Positions 33,720 through 41,125 of a DNA stretch of 64,000 nucleotides are shown here, in pieces. The position numbers and the translations under genes are program-made. Each line of letters begins with the position of its first letter. Position 1 is the first letter of the stretch. Location of the stretch: positions 17,644 to 81,643 of the forward strand of contig CAJUEC010000009.1 of NCBI GenBank assembly GCA_910585155.1. Direction: 5' to 3'. The stretch comes from an uncultured Oscillospiraceae bacterium (GTDB lineage: Bacteria > Bacillota > Clostridia > Oscillospirales > Oscillospiraceae). The notes beneath the pieces were generated by a model that made no database searches, was not told the origin of the DNA, and saw only the letters and a program-made list of their open reading frames with translations.

Positions 33720-35414
33720 TCACTCGACCCGCAAAATCCGGGCAATCCGCTCCCCTTTTGGCAGCAGGGAAAGGTCCTCCTTGGAGATTGCCTTGGTCAC
33801 CAGGATCAGAGCGAAGTAGACGATCATTGCCACCCCGATGGCGGCGAACACGCTCAAGGCCACGCCGGTGCGGCTGAGGGAGGCGCCGCCCAGCTCGTCC
33901 AGGACAGGGTCGCCCAACTGATCCACAAGCACAAAAATAGATGTTTTCAGCTTCACGCCCAGGGCCAGCATGGCCTTGCAGGACAGCCCGTGGACGGCCC
34001 AGGCGGCGGCCCCCATGGCGGCGGCGGCCCCGGCGGGCTTGACAAACACCCGGGCCAGGCTCAGGGACCGGGGCAGGGTGCGGCGGATGATGAACAGGTC
34101 CAGCAGGGCGATGAGCCAGAAGCACACCACGGTGCTGATGGCGCCCCCCCGGATGCCGATGTCCGGGTTGCCGATGAGCACATAGCCCACCGCCAGCTTC
34201 ATGGCGCAGCCCACCACCGTGGTGGCCATGGGCAGGGCCACCATCTGGTAGGCCTGCAAAATGGAATTGCACACCAGCATAAAGCACACCGCGATGGACG
34301 CCACCCCCAGCACGGACAGCATCCATCCCGCCTCCACCACGTCGGTGGAGGCGTACAGCAGCCGGATGATGGGCTCCCCCAGCACGAACAGGCCCACCCC
34401 GGCGGGGATGGACAGCAGGGCGGTGGTGCGCAGGGCGGTCTCGCTGATCTGGGCGGCCTGGCGGCGGCGCTTGATTTTCAGCGCGGCGGATACGTGGGGA
34501 ATGACGCTGGCGGTGAGGGGCACCATGAAGGAGGCAGGCAGGTTGTAGAGGGTCAGGGCCTTATTGTACACCCCCTTCAGGGTGCGGGCGTCGTTCAGGG
34601 ACAGCTTCAAGGCGTCCTGGAGCCGGCCCATGAGGATGGCGTTGTCCAGGATGTTGGTCAGGGCGATGACGGAGGAGCTCAGGGTGATGGGGATGGCCAG
34701 CGCCGCCAGGGTGGCCAGGATGGTCCTGGAGTCCTCCGGCTCGTCATTGCATCTGGGCTGGGCCCTGGAGTGGCGGCGGTAGCAGAAGTACATATACACC
34801 GCCCCCAGCAGGCAGCCCACCGACACCCCCAGAATAGCCCCGGCGGCGGCCATTGCCTCGTCCTCGAAGGACTTCTTGAAGGCGGAGGCCAATGCCAGGC
34901 CGATGGTCAGCTTGCACAGGGCCTCGATCACCTGAGACACGGCGGTGGGGGTCATCTGGGCGTGACCCTGGAAGTAGCCCCGCATAGCGGACATGGGGCA
35001 GATGAAGAACACCGCCGGGGCCAGGGCCAGGATGCTGTACGCCGCGTGGCTGTCCTGCATCAGGTCGGCCAGCTGCTGGGGCAGGAAGGCCATAATGCAG
35101 AAGCTGGCGGTGCCCAGGATGCAGAAGGCGGCCAGGGCCAGGGAGAACACCTTCTTCACCTGATTGCCCCGGTTCAGGGCGTTGGCCTCCGACACCATCT
35201 TGGACAGGGCCACCGGCAGGCCGCCGGTGGAGATGATGATGAGCAGGGAGTAGATATCGTAGGCGGTGTTGAAGTCGGCAAAGGCCGCGTCGGTGAGGAT
35301 GTTGCCCAGGGGCACCTTGTACAAAGCGCCGATGAGCTTCACCACGATGACGCTGGCCGTCAGAATGGCGGCGCCGCCGAAAAACGAGTTCTTTTTGGGG
35401 GTGGATGCAGACAT
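33720..35414 (-). CDS. SpoVB/MurJ-like MOP-family flippase
   Basis: This 564-residue membrane protein has about 14 helices and the MVF/MATE-like start FFGGAAILTASVIVVKLIGALYKVPLGN, with GYFQGHAQMTPTAVSQVIEA and SVIALTNILDNAI. It belongs to the polysaccharide-biosynthesis/SpoVB group (MOP superfamily), which flips lipid-linked cell-wall precursors; SpoVB supports spore cortex synthesis. The mazG/hup neighbourhood matches spoVB-type loci in related Firmicutes. Whether it acts in vegetative wall synthesis or in cortex formation cannot be read from sequence. Confidence 0.87.
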   Translation of the reverse strand: MSASTPKKNSFFGGAAILTASVIVVKLIGALYKVPLGNILTDAAFADFNTAYDIYSLLIIISTGGLPVALSKMVSEANALNRGNQVKKVFSLALAAFCILGTASFCIMAFLPQQLADLMQDSHAAYSILALAPAVFFICPMSAMRGYFQGHAQMTPTAVSQVIEALCKLTIGLALASAFKKSFEDEAMAAAGAILGVSVGCLLGAVYMYFCYRRHSRAQPRCNDEPEDSRTILATLAALAIPITLSSSVIALTNILDNAILMGRLQDALKLSLNDARTLKGVYNKALTLYNLPASFMVPLTASVIPHVSAALKIKRRRQAAQISETALRTTALLSIPAGVGLFVLGEPIIRLLYASTDVVEAGWMLSVLGVASIAVCFMLVCNSILQAYQMVALPMATTVVGCAMKLAVGYVLIGNPDIGIRGGAISTVVCFWLIALLDLFIIRRTLPRSLSLARVFVKPAGAAAAMGAAAWAVHGLSCKAMLALGVKLKTSIFVLVDQLGDPVLDELGGASLSRTGVALSVFAAIGVAMIVYFALILVTKAISKEDLSLLPKGERIARILRVE

Positions 35415-35444
35415 ATCCTCAGACCTTTCCCGTCTCGTATCCCG

Positions 35445-36746
35445 TCACTTGAACAGCAGGGGCAGGGCATACTGCCTGACCTCGGCCTTGATGCGGTCCA
35501 GGTCCAGCGTTTTGAACTCCCCGTTTTGGTATATGACGCGGCCCCGGGCCATATTCATGCACACATTGGAGCCGTGGGCGGAAAACACCAGATTTTCCAC
35601 CTCGTCGTGGCAGGGGATCAAGTTGGGGGCGTCGAAGTCCACCAGGATCAGGTCGGCCGTCCGCCCCGCCTCAATGCGCCCGGCGTTCCGGCCCAGGGCC
35701 CTCGCGCCATTGACCGTAGCCATCTCCAGGGCCTGCCGGGGCGTCATGGCCATGGGGTCGCAGGCGACGCCGTTGTGGAGCACCGCCGCCAGCTTCATGT
35801 CGGCAAACAGGTCCACGCTGTTGTGGGAGCTGACGCCATCGGTGCCCAGCGCCACGTTTACCCCCGCCCGGAGCATGGCGGGGATGGGGGCCACGCCGGA
35901 GCCCAGCTTCAGGTTGGAGTAGGGGTTGTGGACGCAGGACACCCCCTTGTCCCTCATCAGGGCCCAGTCCTCGGGGGTGGTGTACACGCAGTGGGCGGCG
36001 ATGGCCCGGCTGTCCCAAACGCCGTACCGGCCCAGCAGCTGGATGGGGGTGAGGCCGTACTTCCGCAGGCACTCCTCGTGCTCCTTTTTGGTCTCTGAGA
36101 TGTGCACATGCATACCCAGCCCGTTCTTCTGCGCGAAGCCGGCCACCCACTCCCACACCGGGGCGCAGGAGGTATATTCCGCGTGGATGGAGGCGTCCAC
36201 CAGGATCTGGCCGTCCCCGGCGTTGTGCCAGTCCCCGTGGAGGCGGATGTGATTCCCGCAGTCCTCACACCTGTCCGGCGCAAAGCTCTCCGGGCTGTCG
36301 AAATACACCGCGCCCACGGACAGGTTGGCGGAGATACCCGCGTCCAGCACCTGCCGCGCAATGACCTCGGGGCGCATATACATGTCCGCGATGCAGGTGA
36401 CGCCGGAGGCGATCATCTCCGCCAGCCCCAGCCCCGCGGCGGCGGCCAGGGCCCTGTCGTCCCACCGGTCCTCGGCGGGGAAAATATAGTCCTGGAGCCA
36501 GCTTTGCAGGTCGTGCCCCCCGCCATACCCCCGCATAAGGGTCATGGGCACGTGGGTGTGGGCGTTGACAAAGCCGGGCATCATCACCTTGCCGGTGCAG
36601 TCGATGGTCTGGTCAAAGTCCCCCCGGGGCCGGTTGGGGCCCACGTAGGAGATGGCGGCGCCGTCCACCGCCACATAGCCGTAGCGCAGGGTGGTAAACC
36701 CCTCGTCCATCAGCAGGGCGGTGACGTTGGTAAACAGGGTGGTCAT
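35445..36746 (-). CDS. Amidohydrolase, MTA/SAH deaminase-like
   Basis: This 433-residue amidohydrolase has the metal motif NAHTHVPMTL (H63, H65) and GYGGGHDLQSWLQDYIFPAE, as in MtaD/TrzA-type deaminases. Later come HVHISETKKEHEE, AAHCVYTTPED and ALGTDGVSSHNSVDLFADM. These enzymes deaminate methylthioadenosine, S-adenosylhomocysteine or adenosine in the cytoplasm. It begins 17 bp after punA on the same strand, so the pair probably salvages purine nucleosides. Exact substrate could also be another aminopurine or guanine. Confidence 0.88.
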   Translation of the reverse strand: MTTLFTNVTALLMDEGFTTLRYGYVAVDGAAISYVGPNRPRGDFDQTIDCTGKVMMPGFVNAHTHVPMTLMRGYGGGHDLQSWLQDYIFPAEDRWDDRALAAAAGLGLAEMIASGVTCIADMYMRPEVIARQVLDAGISANLSVGAVYFDSPESFAPDRCEDCGNHIRLHGDWHNAGDGQILVDASIHAEYTSCAPVWEWVAGFAQKNGLGMHVHISETKKEHEECLRKYGLTPIQLLGRYGVWDSRAIAAHCVYTTPEDWALMRDKGVSCVHNPYSNLKLGSGVAPIPAMLRAGVNVALGTDGVSSHNSVDLFADMKLAAVLHNGVACDPMAMTPRQALEMATVNGARALGRNAGRIEAGRTADLILVDFDAPNLIPCHDEVENLVFSAHGSNVCMNMARGRVIYQNGEFKTLDLDRIKAEVRQYALPLLFK

Positions 36747-36763
36747 GGGGACCCCTCCTTATC

Positions 36764-37588
36764 TCATAATTTTCTCAGACAGCCCAGCACCAGCCGGGAA
36801 AATTTGTCCTTGGCGGCCTCGGCGGCGTCCAGCACCTCTTTTTCGCTGAGGGGCTGGTCCAGAATGCCCGCCGCCATGTTGCTCAGCAGGGTGAAGCCCA
36901 GCACCTCCATGCCGCAGTGGCCGGCCACGATCACCTCCGGCGCGGTGGACATGCCCACCGCGTCGCCCCCCAGCAGGCGGGCGGCCCGGATCTCGGCGGG
37001 AGTCTCGTACTGGGGGCCATAGCAGTAGAAATAGACCCCCTCCCGCAGGGTGATGAACATATCCGCCGCCGTCTCCCGGGCCAGGGCCTGGAGCCGGGGG
37101 GTGTACAGGTGGGACGCGTCGGGGAAGCGCACCCCGAACTCGGGGAGGTTGGCCCCCCGCAGCGGGGACTCGGAGAACATCTTGATCTGATCGGTGATGA
37201 GCATCAGGTCCCCCGCCTGCCAGTCGGTGCGCACGCAGCCGGCGGCGTTGGTGACGATCAGTGTGTCGCAGCCCAGCAGGCGCAGCACCCGGACGGCGTA
37301 GGATACGTCGTCGTAGCCGTAGCCCTCGTAGTGGTGCATCCGGCCCTGCATCACGGCCACCGGCCTGCCCGCCAGGTCGCCGAACACCAGCCGTCCCTTG
37401 TGGCCGGGGGCGGTGGACGCCTTGAAATGGGGAATGTCGCCGTAGGGGATGGCGATGGGATTTTCCACCACGTCCCCCAGGAACCCCAGGCCGGAGCCCA
37501 GGACCATGGCAACTTTGGGGATAAATCCTCCGATTTTTTCCTGAATGTAATCAGCGCTCTGCCGGTATTGTGCAAACGTGTACGCCAT
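36764..37588 (-). CDS. punA: Purine nucleoside phosphorylase, trimeric type
   Basis: This 274-residue protein has the class II PNP pattern: VLGSGLGFLGD, GHKGRLVFGDLAGRPVAVMQGRMHHYEGY, VTNAAGCVRTDWQAGDL, YCYGPQYETPAEIRAARLLGGDAVGMSTAPE. It cleaves purine nucleosides with phosphate to base and ribose-1-phosphate. ATG 37588 is used because GGGAGG is eight bases upstream; GTG at 37594 is too close. First gene of a two-gene operon with the deaminase-like gene. A TTGATT/TACACT promoter with a palindrome over the -10 lies upstream. Confidence 0.96.
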   Translation of the reverse strand: MAYTFAQYRQSADYIQEKIGGFIPKVAMVLGSGLGFLGDVVENPIAIPYGDIPHFKASTAPGHKGRLVFGDLAGRPVAVMQGRMHHYEGYGYDDVSYAVRVLRLLGCDTLIVTNAAGCVRTDWQAGDLMLITDQIKMFSESPLRGANLPEFGVRFPDASHLYTPRLQALARETAADMFITLREGVYFYCYGPQYETPAEIRAARLLGGDAVGMSTAPEVIVAGHCGMEVLGFTLLSNMAAGILDQPLSEKEVLDAAEAAKDKFSRLVLGCLRKL

Positions 37589-37627
37589 GGTCACAACCTC
37601 CCATAGTAAATTTTGCTTTAACTAATT

Positions 37628-37657
37628 TAGTGTACACTATTTTGGGCTGGAAATCAA
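37628..37657 (-). promoter_or_regulatory. punA promoter with palindrome over the -10
   Basis: On the minus strand TTGATT (37657-37652) and TACACT (37634-37629) are 17 bases apart. The perfect 12-bp palindrome TAGTGTACACTA (37628-37639) overlaps the -10 and may be an operator. Confidence 0.65.
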
Positions 37658-37781
37658 TGTACAGGATATGAATTTGACAAAAAGGAACGGGGGCAGAATT
37701 TGTTTGGTTTCGCCTCTGGCCCCCCTTGACGGGCCGCCCAAAATATGACAGACTATATGCTGTATAAGGAGGCATTTTGCC

Positions 37782-38285
37782 ATGCACAATGAATTGACCG
37801 AAAAAGATATCCAGCTGATGCGCCAGGAGCTGGACTACCGCCGCACCGTGCTGCGCCCCAAGCTCATCGAGGACGTGCAGACCGCCCGGGCCTTCGGCGA
37901 CCTGAGCGAGAATTTTGAGTACAAGGCGGCCAAGCGGGACAAAAACCGCAACGACAGCCGCTGCCGCTACCTGGAGAACATGATCAAAACGGCGGTGGTC
38001 ATCTCCGGCCAGTCCGCCGCGGGGACGGTGGGCCTGTACGACAAGGTCACTTTCTATATGGAGGAGGACGATGAGACCGTCACCTGTCAGATCGTCACCA
38101 CCATGCGCCAGGACGCGCTGAAGGGCCTGATCAGCAAGGAGTCCCCGGTGGGCAAGGCGGTGCTGGGCCGCCGGGTGGGCGACCGGGCCACCGTCCACGT
38201 CAGCGACAGCTACAGCTACGACATCGTAATTCAGGACATTCAGCCCGGCGAGGACACCGGCGAAGCCCCCCTGGTGGGCTTCTGA
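37782..38285 (+). CDS. greA: GreA/GreB-family transcription elongation factor
   Basis: This 167-residue protein has an N-terminal coiled coil (about 1-75), with FGDLSENFEYKAAKRDKNRN in the tip-to-helix region, and a C-terminal FKBP-like domain ending SPVGKAVLGRRVGDRATVHV. Gre factors rescue backtracked RNA polymerase by stimulating transcript cleavage. Start ATG 37782 follows AAGGAGG. A DUF1576 membrane protein follows 33 bp downstream. The coiled-coil acidic tip is DLSENFEY, fitting GreA. GreA and GreB cannot be firmly separated, but Firmicutes normally have GreA. Confidence 0.9.
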   Translation: MHNELTEKDIQLMRQELDYRRTVLRPKLIEDVQTARAFGDLSENFEYKAAKRDKNRNDSRCRYLENMIKTAVVISGQSAAGTVGLYDKVTFYMEEDDETVTCQIVTTMRQDALKGLISKESPVGKAVLGRRVGDRATVHVSDSYSYDIVIQDIQPGEDTGEAPLVGF

Positions 38286-38318
38286 CCGCCGCCGCAAGAG
38301 AATAAGGAGATTCCAAAC

Positions 38319-39767
38319 ATGAGCACCGTCCACCGCCGCAACAGCATCCTGCTGCCCGCCTGCGCCCTGTTCGGCGCGGCGCTGGCGGCCTTCGGCCTGT
38401 GCCAGGATTCCCCCGGGAACATCCTGGCCGGCCTGCGCACCATCGTCACCATGGAGGACGTGCTCATCACCGACTACATTGCCGTGGCGGGGATGGGGGC
38501 GGCCTTCGTCAACGCGGGGCTGGTCACCCTCATCAGCACCGCCATCCTCTGGCTGGTGAAGGACCCCATCAACGGCGCCACCCTGGTGACCATCGGGCTG
38601 ATGTCCGGCTTCTCCCTGTTCGGCAAGAACATCGCCAACATCTGGCCTATCCTGGCGGGCACCGCCCTCTACGCCCTGCTGAAGGGGGAGACTCTGGCCC
38701 ACCATGTGAACGTGGCTCTGCGCACCACCTCCCTGTCCCCGGTGGTGAGCTTTATGGCCGTCCGCTACAGCCCCTGGCTGGGGGTTGCCATCGGGGTGCT
38801 CATCGGCTTTCTCATGCCACCGGTGGCGGAGCACGCCCACCGGGTGCAGAACGGCATGAACCTGTACAGCCTGGGCTTCTCCTGCGGGCTGCTGGCCATG
38901 ATGCTGGTGCCCGCCTTCAAGGCCTTCGGCCTCAGCCCCACCTCCGCCCACTACTGGTCCACCGGGAACAACCTCAGGCTGGGGCTGGCGCTGGGGGGGC
39001 TGTGCCTGACGTTCATCGCCCTGGGGCTGTCCCGGAGCCCCAGGCGGGTGCTGAAAAAATACTGGCTGCTGCTGCGCACCTCCGGTCGGGTCCCCAGCGA
39101 CTACGTGCGCACCTTCACCCCCGGCCCCGTGCTGGTGAATATGGGGGTGAACGGCCTGGTCGCCACCGGCTATGTCCTGCTCATCGGCGGCGACCTGAAC
39201 GGTGCCACCATCGGTGCCATCTTCACCATCATTGGCTTTTCCGGCTACGGCAAACACGCCTTCAACATCGTGCCCGTCATGGCGGGGGTGCTGCTGGGCA
39301 GCCTGCTCAACCATGTGGAGCTCAACAGCAGCGGCCTGCAGCTGGCGGGGCTGTTCGGCACCACCTTGGCCCCCTTCGCGGGGGTGTTCGGCTGGCCCTT
39401 CGGGGTGCTGGCCGGGCTGATCCACTCCTCGGTGGTGCTCCAGGCGGGGCTGCCGCTGGAGGGAATGAACCTGTACAACAACGGCTTCTCCGGCGGACTG
39501 GTGGCCATCGTGCTCTACCCCATCCTCACCTCGCTGGTAAAGAGCCGCCGGCCCGTGCTGATGGAGGAGGATCTGTTCGCCATATTCGACTCAGACACCC
39601 CCCAGAATCCGGACGAGCTGCCCGGCAAGGAGCGGCGGCTGGTCCCGGACCGCCGAACCGGCGGAGACCGCCGGGTGCGGGAGTCGGAGCAGACCCAGGA
39701 GGGCGAGCGCCGGTCCGGCCAGGACCGGCGGGCCAAACAGGACCGGCGCTCCGGCAGGCAGAGATAA
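38319..39767 (+). CDS. DUF1576 membrane protein with basic DRR-repeat tail
   Basis: This 482-residue protein has about ten to eleven transmembrane helices and two internally similar halves. Each half has a segment of the type GATLVTIGLMSGFSLFGKN or GATIGAIFTIIGFSGYGKH, then GMNLYSLGFSCG or GMNLYNNGFSGG. This is the DUF1576 (PF07613-type) layout, suggesting an inverted- or tandem-repeat transporter. The last 45 residues are cytoplasmic-looking and very charged, with repeated DRR units (PDRRTGGDRR, QDRRAKQDRR). Substrate unknown. Likely cotranscribed with greA. Confidence 0.8.
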   Translation: MSTVHRRNSILLPACALFGAALAAFGLCQDSPGNILAGLRTIVTMEDVLITDYIAVAGMGAAFVNAGLVTLISTAILWLVKDPINGATLVTIGLMSGFSLFGKNIANIWPILAGTALYALLKGETLAHHVNVALRTTSLSPVVSFMAVRYSPWLGVAIGVLIGFLMPPVAEHAHRVQNGMNLYSLGFSCGLLAMMLVPAFKAFGLSPTSAHYWSTGNNLRLGLALGGLCLTFIALGLSRSPRRVLKKYWLLLRTSGRVPSDYVRTFTPGPVLVNMGVNGLVATGYVLLIGGDLNGATIGAIFTIIGFSGYGKHAFNIVPVMAGVLLGSLLNHVELNSSGLQLAGLFGTTLAPFAGVFGWPFGVLAGLIHSSVVLQAGLPLEGMNLYNNGFSGGLVAIVLYPILTSLVKSRRPVLMEEDLFAIFDSDTPQNPDELPGKERRLVPDRRTGGDRRVRESEQTQEGERRSGQDRRAKQDRRSGRQR

Positions 39768-39770
39768 AAA

Positions 39771-39960
39771 AGCCCCGCCCGGTGGGCGGGGCTCTTCATC
39801 ACACTTGCAGAACGACGCACGCACACACAGCTGGAAGAAGCCCCCGCCCACCGGGCGGGGCCCTTCATCACATTTGCAGGACGACGCCCGCACGCACACA
39901 CAGCCGGAAGAAGTCCCCCGCCCACCGGGCGGGGGGCTCTTCATCACATTTGCAGGACGA
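39771..39960. repeat. Triplicated terminator/gene-end repeat between DUF1576 and chrA
   Basis: Three tandem units, about 69 and 76 bases apart, each contain CTTCATCACA and TTGCAG sequence that encodes the last ChrA codons plus stop on the minus strand, and a GCCCGCCC/GGGCGGGC hairpin. CTTCATCAC begins at 39794, 39863 and 39939; hairpins lie at about 39771-39792, 39841-39862 and 39915-39936. The first hairpin follows the DUF1576 stop. The block probably arose by tandem duplication of the chrA 3' end with its terminator, giving three successive hairpins between convergent genes. Confidence 0.8.
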
Positions 39961-40534
39961 CGCCCGCCAGCGCCGCCAGCCCAATGAAGCAGATGGGGTG
40001 CAGCTTTTTCAGCGGGGTGAACTTCACCAGCACGAAAATGACAGCGGCCAGTATAATTGCGGGCCAGTAAAACGCTTCGTATTGGGGGACAACCAAGCCA
40101 GGCGCCATTTCCGGCCCGGCGACCTCGTGGAACATCAGCGCAATCTTGGCCACCTGGAGCAGCGCCGCTGTGATGAGGGCCACCGACGCCGCCCGCAGGC
40201 CGTAGAACACCGCGTCCACCGCCTTGGATTGGCGGAATCTCTCCAAAAATCCACCAATTATCAGGATGATGACAACGGAGGAGGACACCAGCCCCAGGGT
40301 GGCCACGACCCCTCCCGGCACCCCCGCCGTGACAAAGCCCACATAGGTGGCCATGTTCACCCCCATGGGGCCGGGGGTGGACTCGGAGATGGCGATCATG
40401 TCCGCCAGCTGGCCGGAGCTGAACCAGCCAGTGCGCTCCCCCAGGTCGGTGAGGAAGGGGATGGTGGCCAGACCGCCCCCCACGGAGAACAGCCCCACCT
40501 TGCAGAATTCCAGAAACAGTTGAAGCAGCGTCAT
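39944..40534 (-). CDS. chrA: Chromate-transporter family half-protein, second subunit
   Basis: This 196-residue, six-helix CHR domain starts TLLQLFLEFCKVGLFSVGGG and has SESTPGPMGVNMATYVGF, the conserved first-loop and second motifs (PF02417). Short CHR proteins work as pairs of homologous halves with opposite topology. Its ATG overlaps the stop of the first subunit by 4 bp. Such pairs are called chromate exporters but their physiological anion is often unknown. The 3' end is duplicated twice downstream. Confidence 0.88.
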   Translation of the reverse strand: MTLLQLFLEFCKVGLFSVGGGLATIPFLTDLGERTGWFSSGQLADMIAISESTPGPMGVNMATYVGFVTAGVPGGVVATLGLVSSSVVIILIIGGFLERFRQSKAVDAVFYGLRAASVALITAALLQVAKIALMFHEVAGPEMAPGLVVPQYEAFYWPAIILAAVIFVLVKFTPLKKLHPICFIGLAALAGVVLQM

Positions 40535-41124
40535 TTCTTCAGCCCTCCTTTCGCCCAGCGCACGCACAGCCCCGCCGCCCCCGCGGCGATCACCAGGAAC
40601 ACCGGGGAGGTCACGAAGCCCAGCACCGCCCCCAGCGCGCCCTGGGGCAGGGAAAAGAAGGTGCCGTATCCGGCCAGCGCCAGCACCACGGCGTACATGA
40701 CCCGGGTGGGCCAGTCGATGACCGCGTTTTTGAACAGCTTGATAACGCTGGACAAAATCAGCGCCACCACCCCGGCCCGAACGCCGTTGAAGGCGTGGAC
40801 CACGAACTCCAGGTGCATGAAGTTCTGTAAAAAAGCGGCGACAAGAATAATAATGACGATGGAGGGGAACACCACCCCCAGCGTGGCGATAACCCCCCCC
40901 GCGATGCCCGCCTGGCTGCGGCCCACAAAGGTGGCGGTGTTCACGGCGATGATGCCGGGGGTACACTGGCCCACGGCGTAGTAGTCGGCCAGCTCGGTCT
41001 CCGTGGACCACTTTTTGTTCTCCACCAGCTCCCGCTGGAGGATGGGCAGCATGGCGTAGCCGCCCCCAAAGGTGCACGCCCCGATCCGGGCAAAGGTGAG
41101 GAATAGATCGACGAGGATGTTCAT
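40531..41124 (-). CDS. chrA: Chromate-transporter family half-protein, first subunit
   Basis: This 197-residue CHR domain has LVDLFLTFARIGACTFGGGYAM, LVENKKWSTETELADYYAVGQCTPGIIAVNTATFVG and six hydrophobic helices. It pairs with the overlapping second subunit to form the likely heteromeric transporter. ATG 41124 is two bases after the nadE stop and is preceded by GGAGGG inside nadE; the longer frame from 41145 would overlap nadE further. Cotranscribed with nadE, which may only reflect operon packing. Confidence 0.88.
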   Translation of the reverse strand: MNILVDLFLTFARIGACTFGGGYAMLPILQRELVENKKWSTETELADYYAVGQCTPGIIAVNTATFVGRSQAGIAGGVIATLGVVFPSIVIIILVAAFLQNFMHLEFVVHAFNGVRAGVVALILSSVIKLFKNAVIDWPTRVMYAVVLALAGYGTFFSLPQGALGAVLGFVTSPVFLVIAAGAAGLCVRWAKGGLKK

Positions 41125-41125
41125 A

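Noticed and set aside
39780..39960. CRISPR-like array
   Set aside because: Three units with coding-derived content and no spacers of uniform length; explained better as tandem duplication of a terminator.
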